Source: an uncultured Clostridia bacterium
GTDB taxonomy: Bacteria > Bacillota > Clostridia > Christensenellales > CAG-314
Direction: 5' to 3'
DNA length: 64,000 nt
Assembly (NCBI GenBank): GCA_947629985.1
Contig: CANRFV010000005.1
Span: forward strand, 62,001-126,000
Of this stretch, positions 29,434 through 37,862 are shown one piece after another. Below the pieces are notes generated by a model, which searched no databases, was not told the DNA's origin, and saw nothing but the letters and a program-made list of their open reading frames with translations. The position numbers and the translations under genes were made by a program. Within the stretch, counting starts at the first letter, position 1; each line of letters opens with the position of its first letter.

Positions 29434-29898
29434 TCAATATCCGCCCAAAATAAGCGGACTGCCCACGCACACCTTGCCGTTGCCGTAAGCGATCTGCACG
29501 TTTACGCGCGCGCCGTCCATTACCACGCCGCCGCTTATTTTTGCGCTGTAACCGCATATTACCGTAATTCCGTCAAGTTGGCACCGCGTTGCGTTGCGTA
29601 TTTGAAAAAATTTGCACAAACGCTCGGCGCACTCGCCGTCGCCGTCAAAACATACGCTTACGCCGTCTACGTTGCGGCATTTGTTAAGCACGGCAAAATA
29701 ATCCGACAACTGCGCTAATACCGCATATCCCGTACCCAAATCTTCGGCGGGCAGGTCGGTTTGGCGGCAGTACACCGTAACGACGCTTTCCGCAGGGCAA
29801 ACGCGGCGCATATAAGCGGCAAAATTGCGCGGCATAAAATAGGTCAAAACTCCCGTTATTACCGCCGTAAGCGCAAAAATAAATGCAAACCTTTTCAT
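29434..29898 (-). CDS. YwmB-like sporulation-cluster protein
   Basis: The 154-residue protein has an N-terminal membrane/signal segment (MKRFAFIFALTAVITGVLTYF) and a small alpha/beta domain ending GARVNVQIAYGNGKVCVGSPLILGGY, which fits the YwmB ending (vNlqvA...iGtPiI..eY). In Bacillus ywmB lies in the spoIID-spoIIQ neighbourhood, and here it lies directly upstream of the spoIIQ-like gene. The function of YwmB is not known. The protein is shorter than the usual ~240 residues. The ATG at 29898 has GGAGA upstream. Confidence 0.55.
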   Translation of the reverse strand: MKRFAFIFALTAVITGVLTYFMPRNFAAYMRRVCPAESVVTVYCRQTDLPAEDLGTGYAVLAQLSDYFAVLNKCRNVDGVSVCFDGDGECAERLCKFFQIRNATRCQLDGITVICGYSAKISGGVVMDGARVNVQIAYGNGKVCVGSPLILGGY

Positions 29899-30087
29899 AT
29901 CGTCTCCGCAACGATTGTTGACGCAATATCGCAAAAACATACCGAATGGGGCAAAATTAAAAACGTTTTGATCGACTGCGCGCGTATGCGCAAATACTTT
30001 TAATTACTTTGCTAAAACAAAAAGTTATAAATATATATTTTTGGGGGCGCAACGTCGCCTGTTACTAAACAATTACACAAAAACGGC

Positions 30088-30127
30088 AAAAAAAACGCTC
30101 TTCCGATAACAGAATATCGGAAGAGCG
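30088..30127 (-). terminator. Terminator of prs
   Basis: CGCTCTTCCGAT pairs with ATCGGAAGAGCG and is followed by eight T on the minus strand. Confidence 0.9.
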
Positions 30128-30141
30128 AGCAAATTGCAAAC

Positions 30142-31095
30142 TCAATCGTACAGTTTGGATACGGGCAAATCGGTGTATACGCGCTCTATCGCTTCGGCAA
30201 ACAGGTCGCTTATGCTTACCACTTCTATTTTGTCTATTTGCTTTTCGGACGGCAGTTCGATGGTATCCAAAACCACCACCTTGCTGAGACAACTTTCGTT
30301 AAGACGGTCGATAGCGGGACCGGACAGCACGGCATGCGTACAGCACGCTATTACTTCCTTTGCGCCGTGTTCTTTAAGCGCGGCTGCGCCCTGACAAATC
30401 GTCCCGCCCGTGTCGATCATATCGTCCAACATAAGGCACGTGCGATCCGCAACGTCGCCGACTACGTTCATAACTTCCATTACGTTTGCCTGCGGACGGC
30501 GTTTGTCGATGATGGCAAGCGGCGCGTCGAACTTGGCTGCCATTGCGCGCGAACGTACCACACTGCCCGTATCGGGGCTTACTATGGTAAGGTCGTCGGG
30601 CACGCCGCTCTTGCGGAAGTATTTTACCAATGCCGGCATACCCATAAGATTGTCTACCGGAATGTTGAAAAATCCCTGCAACTGACTGCTGTGCAGATCC
30701 ATTGTAAGCACGCGGCTTGCGCCTGCCGCCTGCAAAATATCCGCAACCAGTTTGGCGGAAATGGGATCGCGCGCACGCGCTTTGCGGTCCTGTCGGGCGT
30801 AGCCGAAATAGGGTATTACCGCAGTTATGCGTCCGGCAGAGGCACGCTTGCATGCGTCCAAGATCAGCAGCAATTCCATAAGATTGTCGTTTACGGGCAT
30901 GCTTGTGGACTGTATTACAAACACGTCGCAGCCGCGGACGGATTCCTTGATGTTTATGCTTGTTTCGCCGTCGGAAAACTTGCCCACTTCCAACTTGCCG
31001 AGTTCGAGATCCAACTTGTCGCAAATGGCTTGCGCCAATTTTTTGCTGGAATTGCCTGCAAAAATTTTTATCGCTCCGTGAATTTGATTTAACAT
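30142..31095 (-). CDS. prs: Ribose-phosphate pyrophosphokinase
   Basis: The 317-residue enzyme makes PRPP from ribose 5-phosphate and ATP, feeding purine, pyrimidine, His, Trp and NAD synthesis. The motifs are the flexible loop YARQDRKARARDPISAKLVA, the catalytic DLHSSQLQGFFNIPVDNL and the PRPP-binding loop LMLDDMIDTGGTI. Length and motifs match class I Prs. The ATG at 31095 has GGGAG upstream. The terminator follows directly, and truA lies 65 bases upstream. Confidence 0.96.
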   Translation of the reverse strand: MLNQIHGAIKIFAGNSSKKLAQAICDKLDLELGKLEVGKFSDGETSINIKESVRGCDVFVIQSTSMPVNDNLMELLLILDACKRASAGRITAVIPYFGYARQDRKARARDPISAKLVADILQAAGASRVLTMDLHSSQLQGFFNIPVDNLMGMPALVKYFRKSGVPDDLTIVSPDTGSVVRSRAMAAKFDAPLAIIDKRRPQANVMEVMNVVGDVADRTCLMLDDMIDTGGTICQGAAALKEHGAKEVIACCTHAVLSGPAIDRLNESCLSKVVVLDTIELPSEKQIDKIEVVSISDLFAEAIERVYTDLPVSKLYD

Positions 31096-31160
31096 TGTTA
31101 CTCCCAAGCGGCAACAGCGCCGCAATTGTTGTTTATTTTACCGATTTTTGCCCGACTAAG

Positions 31161-31895
31161 TCAATACTCTATTTGCTGTAACGTAAGCCCCTTGGACGGT
31201 AACGTGCGCACGCGCAAACGTTTGCCGTCAAGCATAGTGTCCACATCGTCCAAACCGTACTTGCCCCTGCCCACTTCGATAAGCAATCCGCACATTATGC
31301 GCACCTGATTGTACAAAAACGCATTGCCGCGCACGATAAAGCAAATTGTGCCGTCGCCGTTATCCGCCACGTCAAACGAATATACCGTGCGAATTGTACC
31401 TTTGAGATTGCTGCCCGTATTTTGAAACGCTTTGAAATCGTGCGTACCCACAAGCAGTCGGCTTGCCGAGCGCATTGCGTCTACGTTGAGCGGTTTGTAA
31501 ATTTGCGTGTGATTTACGTCCAAAAGCGGCTTGCGCGTTGGCGAAACGTATATGCGGTAACAATAAGTTTTGGCAACAGCCGAAAAGCGCGCGTCAAATA
31601 CGTCGTCTACCGTTTGCGCGTCGATTACGGCAACGCTGTCGGGCAGATACGTATTTACCCCCAAACACAGTTTGTAGGTATTTATCGGCTTGTCCGTAAC
31701 AAAATGCGCCACTTGCCCTGCGGCGTGTACGCCCACGTCGGTACGTCCCGCGCCGTATATGCGGACGAAATCGCAGCCGAAATACTTGCCCAATGCCCGT
31801 TCGACGGTATCCTGCACCGAAATTCCGTTGCGCTGGCTTTGCCAACCGCAAAAATCGGTGCCCACATATTGTATTGTAAGTTTTATTTTGGTCAT
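31161..31895 (-). CDS. truA: tRNA pseudouridine(38-40) synthase
   Basis: The 244-residue enzyme modifies uridines 38-40 in the tRNA anticodon arm. The catalytic Asp is in GAGRTDVGVHA (about residue 54), with the later LYNQVRIMCGLLIEVGRGK motif. Length is normal. It follows ecfT by 27 bases, the conserved ecfA1-ecfA2-ecfT-truA order of Bacillota. Confidence 0.96.
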   Translation of the reverse strand: MTKIKLTIQYVGTDFCGWQSQRNGISVQDTVERALGKYFGCDFVRIYGAGRTDVGVHAAGQVAHFVTDKPINTYKLCLGVNTYLPDSVAVIDAQTVDDVFDARFSAVAKTYCYRIYVSPTRKPLLDVNHTQIYKPLNVDAMRSASRLLVGTHDFKAFQNTGSNLKGTIRTVYSFDVADNGDGTICFIVRGNAFLYNQVRIMCGLLIEVGRGKYGLDDVDTMLDGKRLRVRTLPSKGLTLQQIEY

Positions 31896-31922
31896 TTTAC
31901 TATGCGTGCGCTACTCCGCGTA

Positions 31923-32762
31923 TCAATAATAAAGCCATATAATGCCGCCCCAGGCGCTTTGCATACCGTATACGGTAAATATTGCGGCAAACAGTACCAC
32001 AACTATTACGCTTGCAACGGCGTCGCGCCACCCCAGACGCATTTTGCGCATACGCGTGCGCTTGGTTGCGCCTTCATAACAGCGGCTGTTCATTGCGTTG
32101 GCAAGTTCGTCCGCACGGCGGAAGCCGCCCACAAGTAAAGGAATAAGTATAGGCACAAACGCCTTGGCGCGCTTGACAAGTCCGCCCGTATCGAAATCGG
32201 CTCCGCGTGCCTTTTGCGCGCGTATGATGCGGTCGGTTTCTTCCATAAGGCTGGGAATAAACGACAGCGTAAGGCTCATAATAAGCGCAAATTCGTGTAC
32301 GGGAAATTTTATTACGCGCAAGGGTTTAAGCAAACTTTCCACCGCGTGAGTAAGGTCCACGGGCGTTGTGGTAAGCGTAAGTATGCTTGAACCGATTACC
32401 AGATAGGTAAGGCGCAACAGCATTTTGGACGCGAAAATAAGCCCTTCGGTGTAAATTTCTATCTTCCACCAACTAAGCAACGGCTCGCCTGCGCCCTTGG
32501 TAAAAAATACGTTTATTATTGCGGTAAGCAACAGCAAAAATATTATGCCCTTTACCGATTTGAGTACCGATTTGAGCGGAACGCGCGCAAGCGCAATTAC
32601 CACAAGCAAATACAGCGTTATTACGGCAAACCCGACGTAACTTACCACGAAAAATATGCCCACCATAAACAGCAACGACAGCACAAGTTTTATGCGGGCG
32701 TCCATTTTGTGTACAAACGAATCGGCGGGGTAATATTGCCCGAATGTTACGTCTCTAAACAT
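31923..32762 (-). CDS. ecfT: ECF transporter transmembrane component EcfT
   Basis: The 279-residue membrane protein couples the two ECF ATPases to exchangeable S components for vitamin uptake. Five to six helices are visible. Two coupling segments contain the Ala-Arg motifs AQKARGADFDTGG and FRRADELANAMNSRCY. It overlaps ecfA2 by eight bases. One S component candidate (PanT-like) is at 52.0 kb in this window. Confidence 0.95.
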   Translation of the reverse strand: MFRDVTFGQYYPADSFVHKMDARIKLVLSLLFMVGIFFVVSYVGFAVITLYLLVVIALARVPLKSVLKSVKGIIFLLLLTAIINVFFTKGAGEPLLSWWKIEIYTEGLIFASKMLLRLTYLVIGSSILTLTTTPVDLTHAVESLLKPLRVIKFPVHEFALIMSLTLSFIPSLMEETDRIIRAQKARGADFDTGGLVKRAKAFVPILIPLLVGGFRRADELANAMNSRCYEGATKRTRMRKMRLGWRDAVASVIVVVLFAAIFTVYGMQSAWGGIIWLYY

Positions 32763-33672
32763 CGGCCTTCCCCCTTAATGCCGTTACAGCGTCGTACATC
32801 TGACGGACGGTTTTGCAATTGTCGGGCAAAGTAATGCCGTTTGCTTCCAACACGTTTGCAAATTGCGCCATGGCGGGCACTTCGAGATTCATTTCTTCTA
32901 TTTGCGTTTCAAAACGGAACAAGTTGCGCGGAGTGTCGTCGTAAGCTACGGCGCCGTCGGCAAAAACAATTACGCGGTCGGCGTTTTCGTACACTTCGTT
33001 CATATCGTGCGACACCATTACCACGGTTACGTTGCGCTCGCGATTAAGTTGCGCAACCAGCGACAGAATCTCGCTCTTGCCGCGCGGATCCAACCCCGCG
33101 GTAGGCTCGTCCATTACGAGAATACTCGGGTTCATTGCCAATACGCCCGCCAACGCAACGCGACGCTTTTCGCCGCCGGACATATCGAAGGGCGATTTGT
33201 CCTTTACCTTGTCGAAGTCCAAACCCACAAGTTGTATGGCGTCGCGGGCAAGTTGAACGCGCTTGTCCTTGTCCACGCCGAAATTTTTAAGTCCGAAACT
33301 TACGTCCTGCAATACCGTATCGGCAAACAGTTGGTACTCCGGGTACTGAAACACCATTCCCACTTCGCCGCGCAACGCTTTTAAGTCGAGTTTTTTGTCG
33401 CCGAGATCTCTGCCCAGCACGTACATCCGACCGCTTTGCAAGCGAATAAGGGCGTTGAGATGCTGTACGAACGTTGTTTTGCCGCTGCCCGTGTGCCCCA
33501 CAACGGCAACGAACTCGCCCTTGTTTACGGTAAGGCTGACGTTGTTAAGCGCTTGCTTTTGAAAGGGCGTTTTGGGATTGTACACAAAGTTGACGTCTTT
33601 GCAATATATTGCGCAGTTGTCGGGCACCGTAAAGGAAGGCGCGGTTACTTTATTTGATCGAGATTTAGACAT
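32755..33672 (-). CDS. ecfA2: ECF transporter ATPase EcfA2
   Basis: The 305-residue ABC ATPase shows Walker A GHTGSGKTTF, the Q-loop MVFQYPEYQLF, signature MSGGEKRRVALAGVLAM, Walker B ILVMDEPTAGLDP and an H-loop His in VSHDMNEV. A ~35-residue extension precedes the domain. I use the ATG at 33672 with GGGAGG upstream; the track start lies far inside ecfA1. The two genes overlap by 28 bases, so translation is coupled. It pairs with EcfA1. Confidence 0.95.
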   Translation of the reverse strand: MSKSRSNKVTAPSFTVPDNCAIYCKDVNFVYNPKTPFQKQALNNVSLTVNKGEFVAVVGHTGSGKTTFVQHLNALIRLQSGRMYVLGRDLGDKKLDLKALRGEVGMVFQYPEYQLFADTVLQDVSFGLKNFGVDKDKRVQLARDAIQLVGLDFDKVKDKSPFDMSGGEKRRVALAGVLAMNPSILVMDEPTAGLDPRGKSEILSLVAQLNRERNVTVVMVSHDMNEVYENADRVIVFADGAVAYDDTPRNLFRFETQIEEMNLEVPAMAQFANVLEANGITLPDNCKTVRQMYDAVTALRGKADV

Positions 33673-34502
33673 ACTTCGCCTCCCAATGTGCGGGCGTCTA
33701 CGCAATCGGGCGTAACGTTCCAACCCGCATTTTTTAACAAATGCGCCAATTCCACGGTGCGCGGAGCGCGCAAACCTACGCGGTTGAGCAATGTGCCGTT
33801 GTCGAATATCTGCATAGGCGTACCCGTTGCAACCACAGTGCCGCCGTCCATTACGGCAACGCTGTCGCAATCGAGCACTTCCTCCATAAAGTGCGTAATA
33901 AGTATTACCGTCATTCCGCCGCGATTGAGTTGATGCGCCACTTGCAACACTTCGCGCCTGCCCATCGGGTCGAGCATGGCGGTAGATTCGTCCAAAACCA
34001 GCACTTTTGGCTGTATTGCCAAAGCGCCCGCAATGGCAATGCGCTGTTTTTGTCCGCCGCTAAGTCGGTGCGGCGAGCGTTTGGCATATTCCGACATACC
34101 CACCTGCGCCAAAGCGTCGTTTACGCGCTGCACTATTTGCGGCTGGGGCACGCCGAGATTTTCGGGGCCGAACGCCACGTCTTCTTCCACAATGCTGGCT
34201 ACCATTTGATTGTCGGGATTTTGGAATACCATTCCGACGTTTTTGCGAATTTCGAAAATATTGTTTTTGTCGGAAGTATCCATACCGCACACGGTAACTT
34301 TGCCGCTTGCGGGCACAAGCAAACCGTTAAGCAACTTGGCAAGAGTGGATTTTCCGCAGCCGTTGTGCCCTACCAACGCGACAAAAGAACCCTCTTCAAT
34401 CGAGAGAGTAACGTTTTCCACGCCGACCGCACGACCGACCGTTCCGTCGTCGTTGTAAGCCTTGTAGTAGTAACTTGCGTTGTCGATGTTGATAATTTCC
34501 AT
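33645..34502 (-). CDS. ecfA1: ECF transporter ATPase EcfA1
   Basis: The 285-residue ABC ATPase has Walker A GHNGCGKSTLAKLLNGL, Q-loop MVFQNPDNQMV, signature LSGGQKQRIAIAGALAI, Walker B VLVLDESTAMLDPMGR and an H-loop His in ITHFMEEV. As in known EcfA1, the Walker B region reads DESTAMLDP rather than DEPTAGLDP. The ATG at 34502 is the first gene of the ECF operon, behind the promoter at 34571-34599. Confidence 0.95.
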   Translation of the reverse strand: MEIINIDNASYYYKAYNDDGTVGRAVGVENVTLSIEEGSFVALVGHNGCGKSTLAKLLNGLLVPASGKVTVCGMDTSDKNNIFEIRKNVGMVFQNPDNQMVASIVEEDVAFGPENLGVPQPQIVQRVNDALAQVGMSEYAKRSPHRLSGGQKQRIAIAGALAIQPKVLVLDESTAMLDPMGRREVLQVAHQLNRGGMTVILITHFMEEVLDCDSVAVMDGGTVVATGTPMQIFDNGTLLNRVGLRAPRTVELAHLLKNAGWNVTPDCVDARTLGGEVCLNLDQIK

Positions 34503-34570
34503 TTGCCTGCCGAATTTACCCGTAAAATATACAAAATTTTGTAATGCTTGCGGCGTTTTGCACAATGGTA

Positions 34571-34599
34571 ATTGTACCAAAAATAGTTGATTTTGGCAA
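34571..34599 (-). promoter_or_regulatory. Promoter of the ECF operon
   Basis: TTGCCA, 17 bases, TACAAT on the minus strand. Confidence 0.7.
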
Positions 34600-34730
34600 C
34601 AAAATAGCGCTTGTGCGGCATTTATTGCAACAAATTTGCACAAAAGCCGCCGTTATCGGTGCAAAAATAAAAATTGCGCGCATACGTTTGCCGTATTGCA
34701 CGCAAATTTGAATAATCTTACGTAAAAAAG

Positions 34731-35351
34731 TTAATTACGCTGTTGAAACCAGGCTTCCGCAAACTGCGCCACTGCCGGAACAAGTTGCTTTATTTGCCAA
34801 TCGGTTGTGTTGACGATAAGGTTGTACTGACTGCGATCGCCCCACTTGCCGCCGGAAATTATTTCGCGGGTGCGGCTGCGCCCCTTGTCGATACGCTTGA
34901 TGTTGCGTTCTACCTGCGCGGGGGTAAGTTGTTCGCTTGCGTCCGCGCGTTCGATGCACCGCTTTACTTTGGATTGCATCGAAGCGCACACAAAAATGCT
35001 AAGCGGCAGGTAATCGGCAAGAATAATATCGGCGTTGCGCCCCACTATTACGCAATTGCGCCCCGCTTGGGCGATTTTTTCCAATATTTTTTTCTGTTCG
35101 AGCAACAAATCGGTTTGCAACGTTTGCACCGTGGGCAATGCAAAAGAGTGCCCGTACGTTAGCGATACGGTTTGCCATACGGGCGGAGCGTCCATTACGT
35201 TTTCCACAAAACGCGCGTCCAAATCTTTGTTTGCGGCAATACCCGCAATAATTTCGCGGTCGTAATAGTCGAAACCCAACATATCGGCAAGACGTTTGCC
35301 CAACTCTCTGCCGCCGCTGCCGAATTCGCGGCTGATTGTAATTATTTGCAT
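34731..35351 (-). CDS. Cytidylate kinase-like family protein
   Basis: The 206-residue protein starts MQIITISREFGSGGRELGKR, a P-loop form typical of the cytidylate-kinase-like family (Cytidylate_kin2 type), and carries the downstream GRNADIILAD and IFVCASMQSKVKRCIERAD blocks. It may phosphorylate a nucleotide, but this family is distinct from Cmk and its substrate is uncertain. The ATG at 35351 has AAGGGGTG upstream. It stands alone next to the island edge. Confidence 0.85.
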   Translation of the reverse strand: MQIITISREFGSGGRELGKRLADMLGFDYYDREIIAGIAANKDLDARFVENVMDAPPVWQTVSLTYGHSFALPTVQTLQTDLLLEQKKILEKIAQAGRNCVIVGRNADIILADYLPLSIFVCASMQSKVKRCIERADASEQLTPAQVERNIKRIDKGRSRTREIISGGKWGDRSQYNLIVNTTDWQIKQLVPAVAQFAEAWFQQRN

Positions 35352-35428
35352 AAGCACCCCTTGCAATGTAGTTGCGCGCACGGTTAATATTGCCCTGCCG
35401 CAACCGCACAAATGTTTTATTTACATTT

Positions 35429-35457
35429 ATTTTACCACTTTGCGCGGCTATTTTCAA
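35429..35457 (-). promoter_or_regulatory. Promoter of the cytidylate-kinase-like gene
   Basis: TTGAAA, 17 bases, TAAAAT on the minus strand. Confidence 0.65.
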
Positions 35458-35504
35458 GATGTAAAAACATTTTATCGCGTAGCACAGTCGATTAGAATAC
35501 CTTA

Positions 35505-35698
35505 TATTCAGCCAAAAAACAACAAAAAATCCCGCCACCGACGTTAAAAGCGCATAACGTCGCTTAAACAGCACCTAAAAAAGGGTCTGTTCCGTTGCGG
35601 AACAAACCCTTTTGTTGTTGAAAATATTAAATTTTTGCTACCCTGTGCGGCAATTTTGCCTTGCTTGTGAGAGAATTTGATATTCGCCTGTGCTACTG
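35505..35698 (-). pseudogene. Duplicated ppdK 3' end with its terminator (island left boundary)
   Basis: From 35581 to 35698 the sequence matches the ppdK 3' end at 41744-41862 at roughly 90 percent by eye, including the terminator hairpin GGGTCTGTTCCG/CGGAACAAACCC and the last ppdK codons, which read QANIKFSHK instead of QANIKFPRK and have lost the stop. The 75 bases before it (GCCAAAAAACAACAAAAAAT..., GACGTTAAAAGCG) match 41465-41536. This is either the far attachment-site copy of an element that entered the ppdK 3' end or a segmental duplication. Confidence 0.8.
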
Positions 35699-35784
35699 TA
35701 CTACTTACAAGGGGCGATGTAATCGTTACCTGTTATTTATAACTTTAATATTTAACTTCTCCCAATATGTTCGCCCTTGCTTTT

Positions 35785-36081
35785 TCAGATAATTCTTTTG
35801 CTGTTGCAATAAAGTTCTTTGGGTAAATTTTTGTAATTGATTTCAAAGAGTTCATGTGTTTCAAGATTTTCAAAGGCAATGGCATTATACACCTCGTATT
35901 CGGGAGAGTCCAATTTCTCACCGTTGTCCGTTTCAAACATTGTGTTGTACTTAGCTTCGATGACTTTGCTATCATAAATAAACTTGAATAAGTATTCTTC
36001 AACTGTACCATCACGCCACGCCTTGTTCAAAAAATGGACAAGAGTTATAAAGCCATTATTTTCCTTTTCAAATAGAATCAT
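35785..36081 (-). CDS. Immunity-like protein, paralogue of the 38.5 kb gene
   Basis: The 98-residue acidic protein is about two-thirds identical by eye to the gene at 38454-38750: both start M-I-FEKE-NGF and end NYKNLPKELYCN.KRII. The other copy lies directly after an Ntox50-like toxin tip, and here the last residues of such a tip (AHIVPSKPKGEKK) overlap the start codon. This points to an immunity protein for that toxin, which is an inference. The overlapping track ORF 35745..36014 is another frame and is not supported by the paralogue. Confidence 0.65.
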   Translation of the reverse strand: MILFEKENNGFITLVHFLNKAWRDGTVEEYLFKFIYDSKVIEAKYNTMFETDNGEKLDSPEYEVYNAIAFENLETHELFEINYKNLPKELYCNSKRII

Positions 36082-36122
36082 TTTTTCTCTCCTTTTGGTT
36101 TACTCGGTACTATGTGCGCAAC
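36078..36122 (-). pseudogene. 3' remnant of an Ntox50-like toxin gene
   Basis: The minus strand encodes VAHIVPSKPKGEKK and a stop overlapping the immunity gene start in ATGA. It matches the toxin-tip ending GAHIVPSRPND at 38.76 kb. The upstream part of the toxin is missing; galM ends 15 bases away. Confidence 0.65.
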
Positions 36123-36136
36123 GTTCCGTATAAACA

Positions 36137-37120
36137 TCAACCTAATAACCCGAATTTGTATCGAATGAAATATGATTTTATTTTATCCTTATTTAATAAC
36201 GGTTGTGGAAACGAAGGAGTATTTACGGCATCGGGAAAGAATTGCGGTTCGAGAGCAAAACCTTCGCGCGGAATGAGATCGTGCGTGCCGTTAAAACCAT
36301 GCAAAAAATTACCCGAATAGAATTGCAGACCGGGCATATCCGTAAATACTTCCATTTTTATGCCGCTTGATTCGTTGAAAGCCAATGCCGCACATTCGTT
36401 TGCGCTATGCCGCAACACAAAATTGTGGTCGTAACCGCTTGTGGGCTGCAACTGAACAGATTGTATATCTTTGCCTATTTTTTTAGCCTGCCGAAAGTCA
36501 AACGGCGTACCTTCTACCGCGGTAATCTCTCCCGTGGGAATTTGCCCCGCTCCCATCGGCGTGTAACTGTCGGCGTTTATTTGCAGATAGGTTTCGTCAA
36601 CTGTTTGTTCTGTGCCAAGGCGGAAATACGGATGGATTGTGGGCGCCCAAAACGTATCTTTGTCGCAGACGGCGGAAAAACGCACGGTAAGCGATGCTCC
36701 GTCCAAAACAAATTCCACGCGCAAAGTAAGATTTCCGGGGAATCCCTGATCGCCGTCGGGACTGTTCAAAGTCATTACAAGCGACGTTGTATCGAGCGTC
36801 TGCACCGAAAAAAGACGTTGATCGAAGCCGATTGCGCCGCCGTGCAGAGTGTTTTCGCCGTCATTTCGCGACAGCGAATAGGTAGTTCCGTTCAACGTAA
36901 ATTTGCCGTCCGCAATTCGGTTGGCAACACGCCCGATGACCGCTCCGCTGTAAGTATTGCTTTTGATACGGTTGCTTTGCGACGAAAATCCCAAGGTAAG
37001 TTCGCGCCCCGCAAACCGTATAGACCTTATACTTGCACCGCGATTGGATATTTCCACAGATAGATTATCGTTTTCTATAACGTAAATTTGTTGCGACTGA
37101 TTGGAATTTTTCGTTACCAT
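36137..37120 (-). CDS. galM: Aldose 1-epimerase (galactose mutarotase)
   Basis: The 327-residue enzyme interconverts alpha and beta anomers of hexoses such as galactose and glucose. The motifs are GRVANRIADGKF, NTLHGG, the catalytic His in TIHPYFRL, GYDHNFVL and the catalytic Glu in LEPQFFPDAVN. It is full length and looks intact. Its setting is odd: it lies between the 5' and 3' remnants of an Ntox50-like toxin tip inside a toxin/immunity island, with no other sugar genes nearby. It probably entered as a passenger gene. Confidence 0.92.
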   Translation of the reverse strand: MVTKNSNQSQQIYVIENDNLSVEISNRGASIRSIRFAGRELTLGFSSQSNRIKSNTYSGAVIGRVANRIADGKFTLNGTTYSLSRNDGENTLHGGAIGFDQRLFSVQTLDTTSLVMTLNSPDGDQGFPGNLTLRVEFVLDGASLTVRFSAVCDKDTFWAPTIHPYFRLGTEQTVDETYLQINADSYTPMGAGQIPTGEITAVEGTPFDFRQAKKIGKDIQSVQLQPTSGYDHNFVLRHSANECAALAFNESSGIKMEVFTDMPGLQFYSGNFLHGFNGTHDLIPREGFALEPQFFPDAVNTPSFPQPLLNKDKIKSYFIRYKFGLLG

Positions 37121-37201
37121 ATTTCTTCACTTTTCTGCATAACATATCTGTCATTATAACAAAATTGAAATATAAGCACTAACTTGAAATTCGTTCCGAA
37201 C

Positions 37202-37256
37202 AATCCCGGAAAATTCGCGTACTAGCCGTTGTGCATCTTCAATCGTCCACCCACTC
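37202..37256 (-). pseudogene. 5' remnant of an Ntox50-like toxin tip
   Basis: Overlapping the end of the 96-residue gene in another frame, the minus strand encodes WTIEDAQRLVREFSGI, matching WTIEDAQQLVRKFSGTG at the complete tip near 38.9 kb. The match stops at 37202, about 80 bases before the galM start. Confidence 0.6.
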
Positions 37257-37529
37257 TATTTCTTGCTCCACTTCCCAAAAAGTTTTTCCGTCGAAAATTT
37301 TATCCGTCAGAAAGGCGTCAACGACTTCTTGACGTTGAACAACTGGTTTTGTTTGCGACCATGCGTAACCGATATAGCCTGGATCCGGTTCCATTTGATC
37401 GAGCATCAAACTGAATTGACCATTTTCTACCCAGCCTTGAATGAAGTATTTTACTCCATTGTACCTGAACCATCTCTCGTCGCCGTAGTATAATCCGTCT
37501 ACAAACTCATTAACATCACCATTTTTCAT
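37239..37529 (-). CDS. Immunity-like protein, 96 residues (family member 1)
   Basis: The acidic protein starts MKNGDVNEFVDGLYYGDERWFRYNGVKYFI and ends IFDGKTFWEVEQEIEWVDD. It is clearly homologous to the 91-residue gene at 38957 and the 93-residue gene at 37556. The bases just before its start still encode KYFKGVPKR and a stop, a remnant of the MGGRG toxin-like protein's C-terminus. It therefore looks like the immunity half of a toxin/immunity cassette whose toxin was lost. No known domain was recognised. Confidence 0.65.
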   Translation of the reverse strand: MKNGDVNEFVDGLYYGDERWFRYNGVKYFIQGWVENGQFSLMLDQMEPDPGYIGYAWSQTKPVVQRQEVVDAFLTDKIFDGKTFWEVEQEIEWVDD

Positions 37530-37555
37530 CGTTTTGGCACTCCCTTGAAATATTT
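37526..37555 (-). pseudogene. C-terminal remnant of a MGGRG-type toxin-like gene
   Basis: The minus strand reads KYFKGVPKR then TGA overlapping the next start codon, the same arrangement as KYFKGVPKQ-TGA at the end of the intact gene at 39229. Only nine codons remain, directly after the stop of the upstream gene. Confidence 0.6.
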
Positions 37556-37837
37556 TTATCCAAACAGTACTTCGATGTCGTTTTCGATTTCATAAATCGT
37601 TTTGCCGTTGAAAATCTTTGCCTTCTCAAAAGCGGCAACGCATTCATTCCTATTTTTTGAAGTATGTACAAACAGCACTTTGGGCTCTTCAGAAATTATG
37701 GTAACCTGCAAAGTGTACAGTTCGTCTACTTCATCAACAAACCCCGATACGATATATTTTATACCATGATATGATATTTCTTTTTCGGGATTGTAATATA
37801 GATTGTCAATAAATTCACTTAGTGAATTCCCTATCAT
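37556..37837 (-). CDS. Immunity-like protein, 93 residues (family member 2)
   Basis: It starts MIGNSLSEFIDNLYYNPEKEISYHGIKYIVSGF and ends KIFNGKTIYEIENDIEVLFG, aligning end to end with the 96- and 91-residue paralogues. The track starts at a TTG 17 codons earlier; the paralogue alignment and the conserved upstream word TTTCAAAAGAG support the ATG at 37837. Upstream, overlapping codons read NYFKRVH, a worn remnant of the toxin-like protein's end. It is probably an immunity protein. Confidence 0.6.
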   Translation of the reverse strand: MIGNSLSEFIDNLYYNPEKEISYHGIKYIVSGFVDEVDELYTLQVTIISEEPKVLFVHTSKNRNECVAAFEKAKIFNGKTIYEIENDIEVLFG

Positions 37838-37862
37838 ATCAATGCACTCTTTTGAAATAGTT

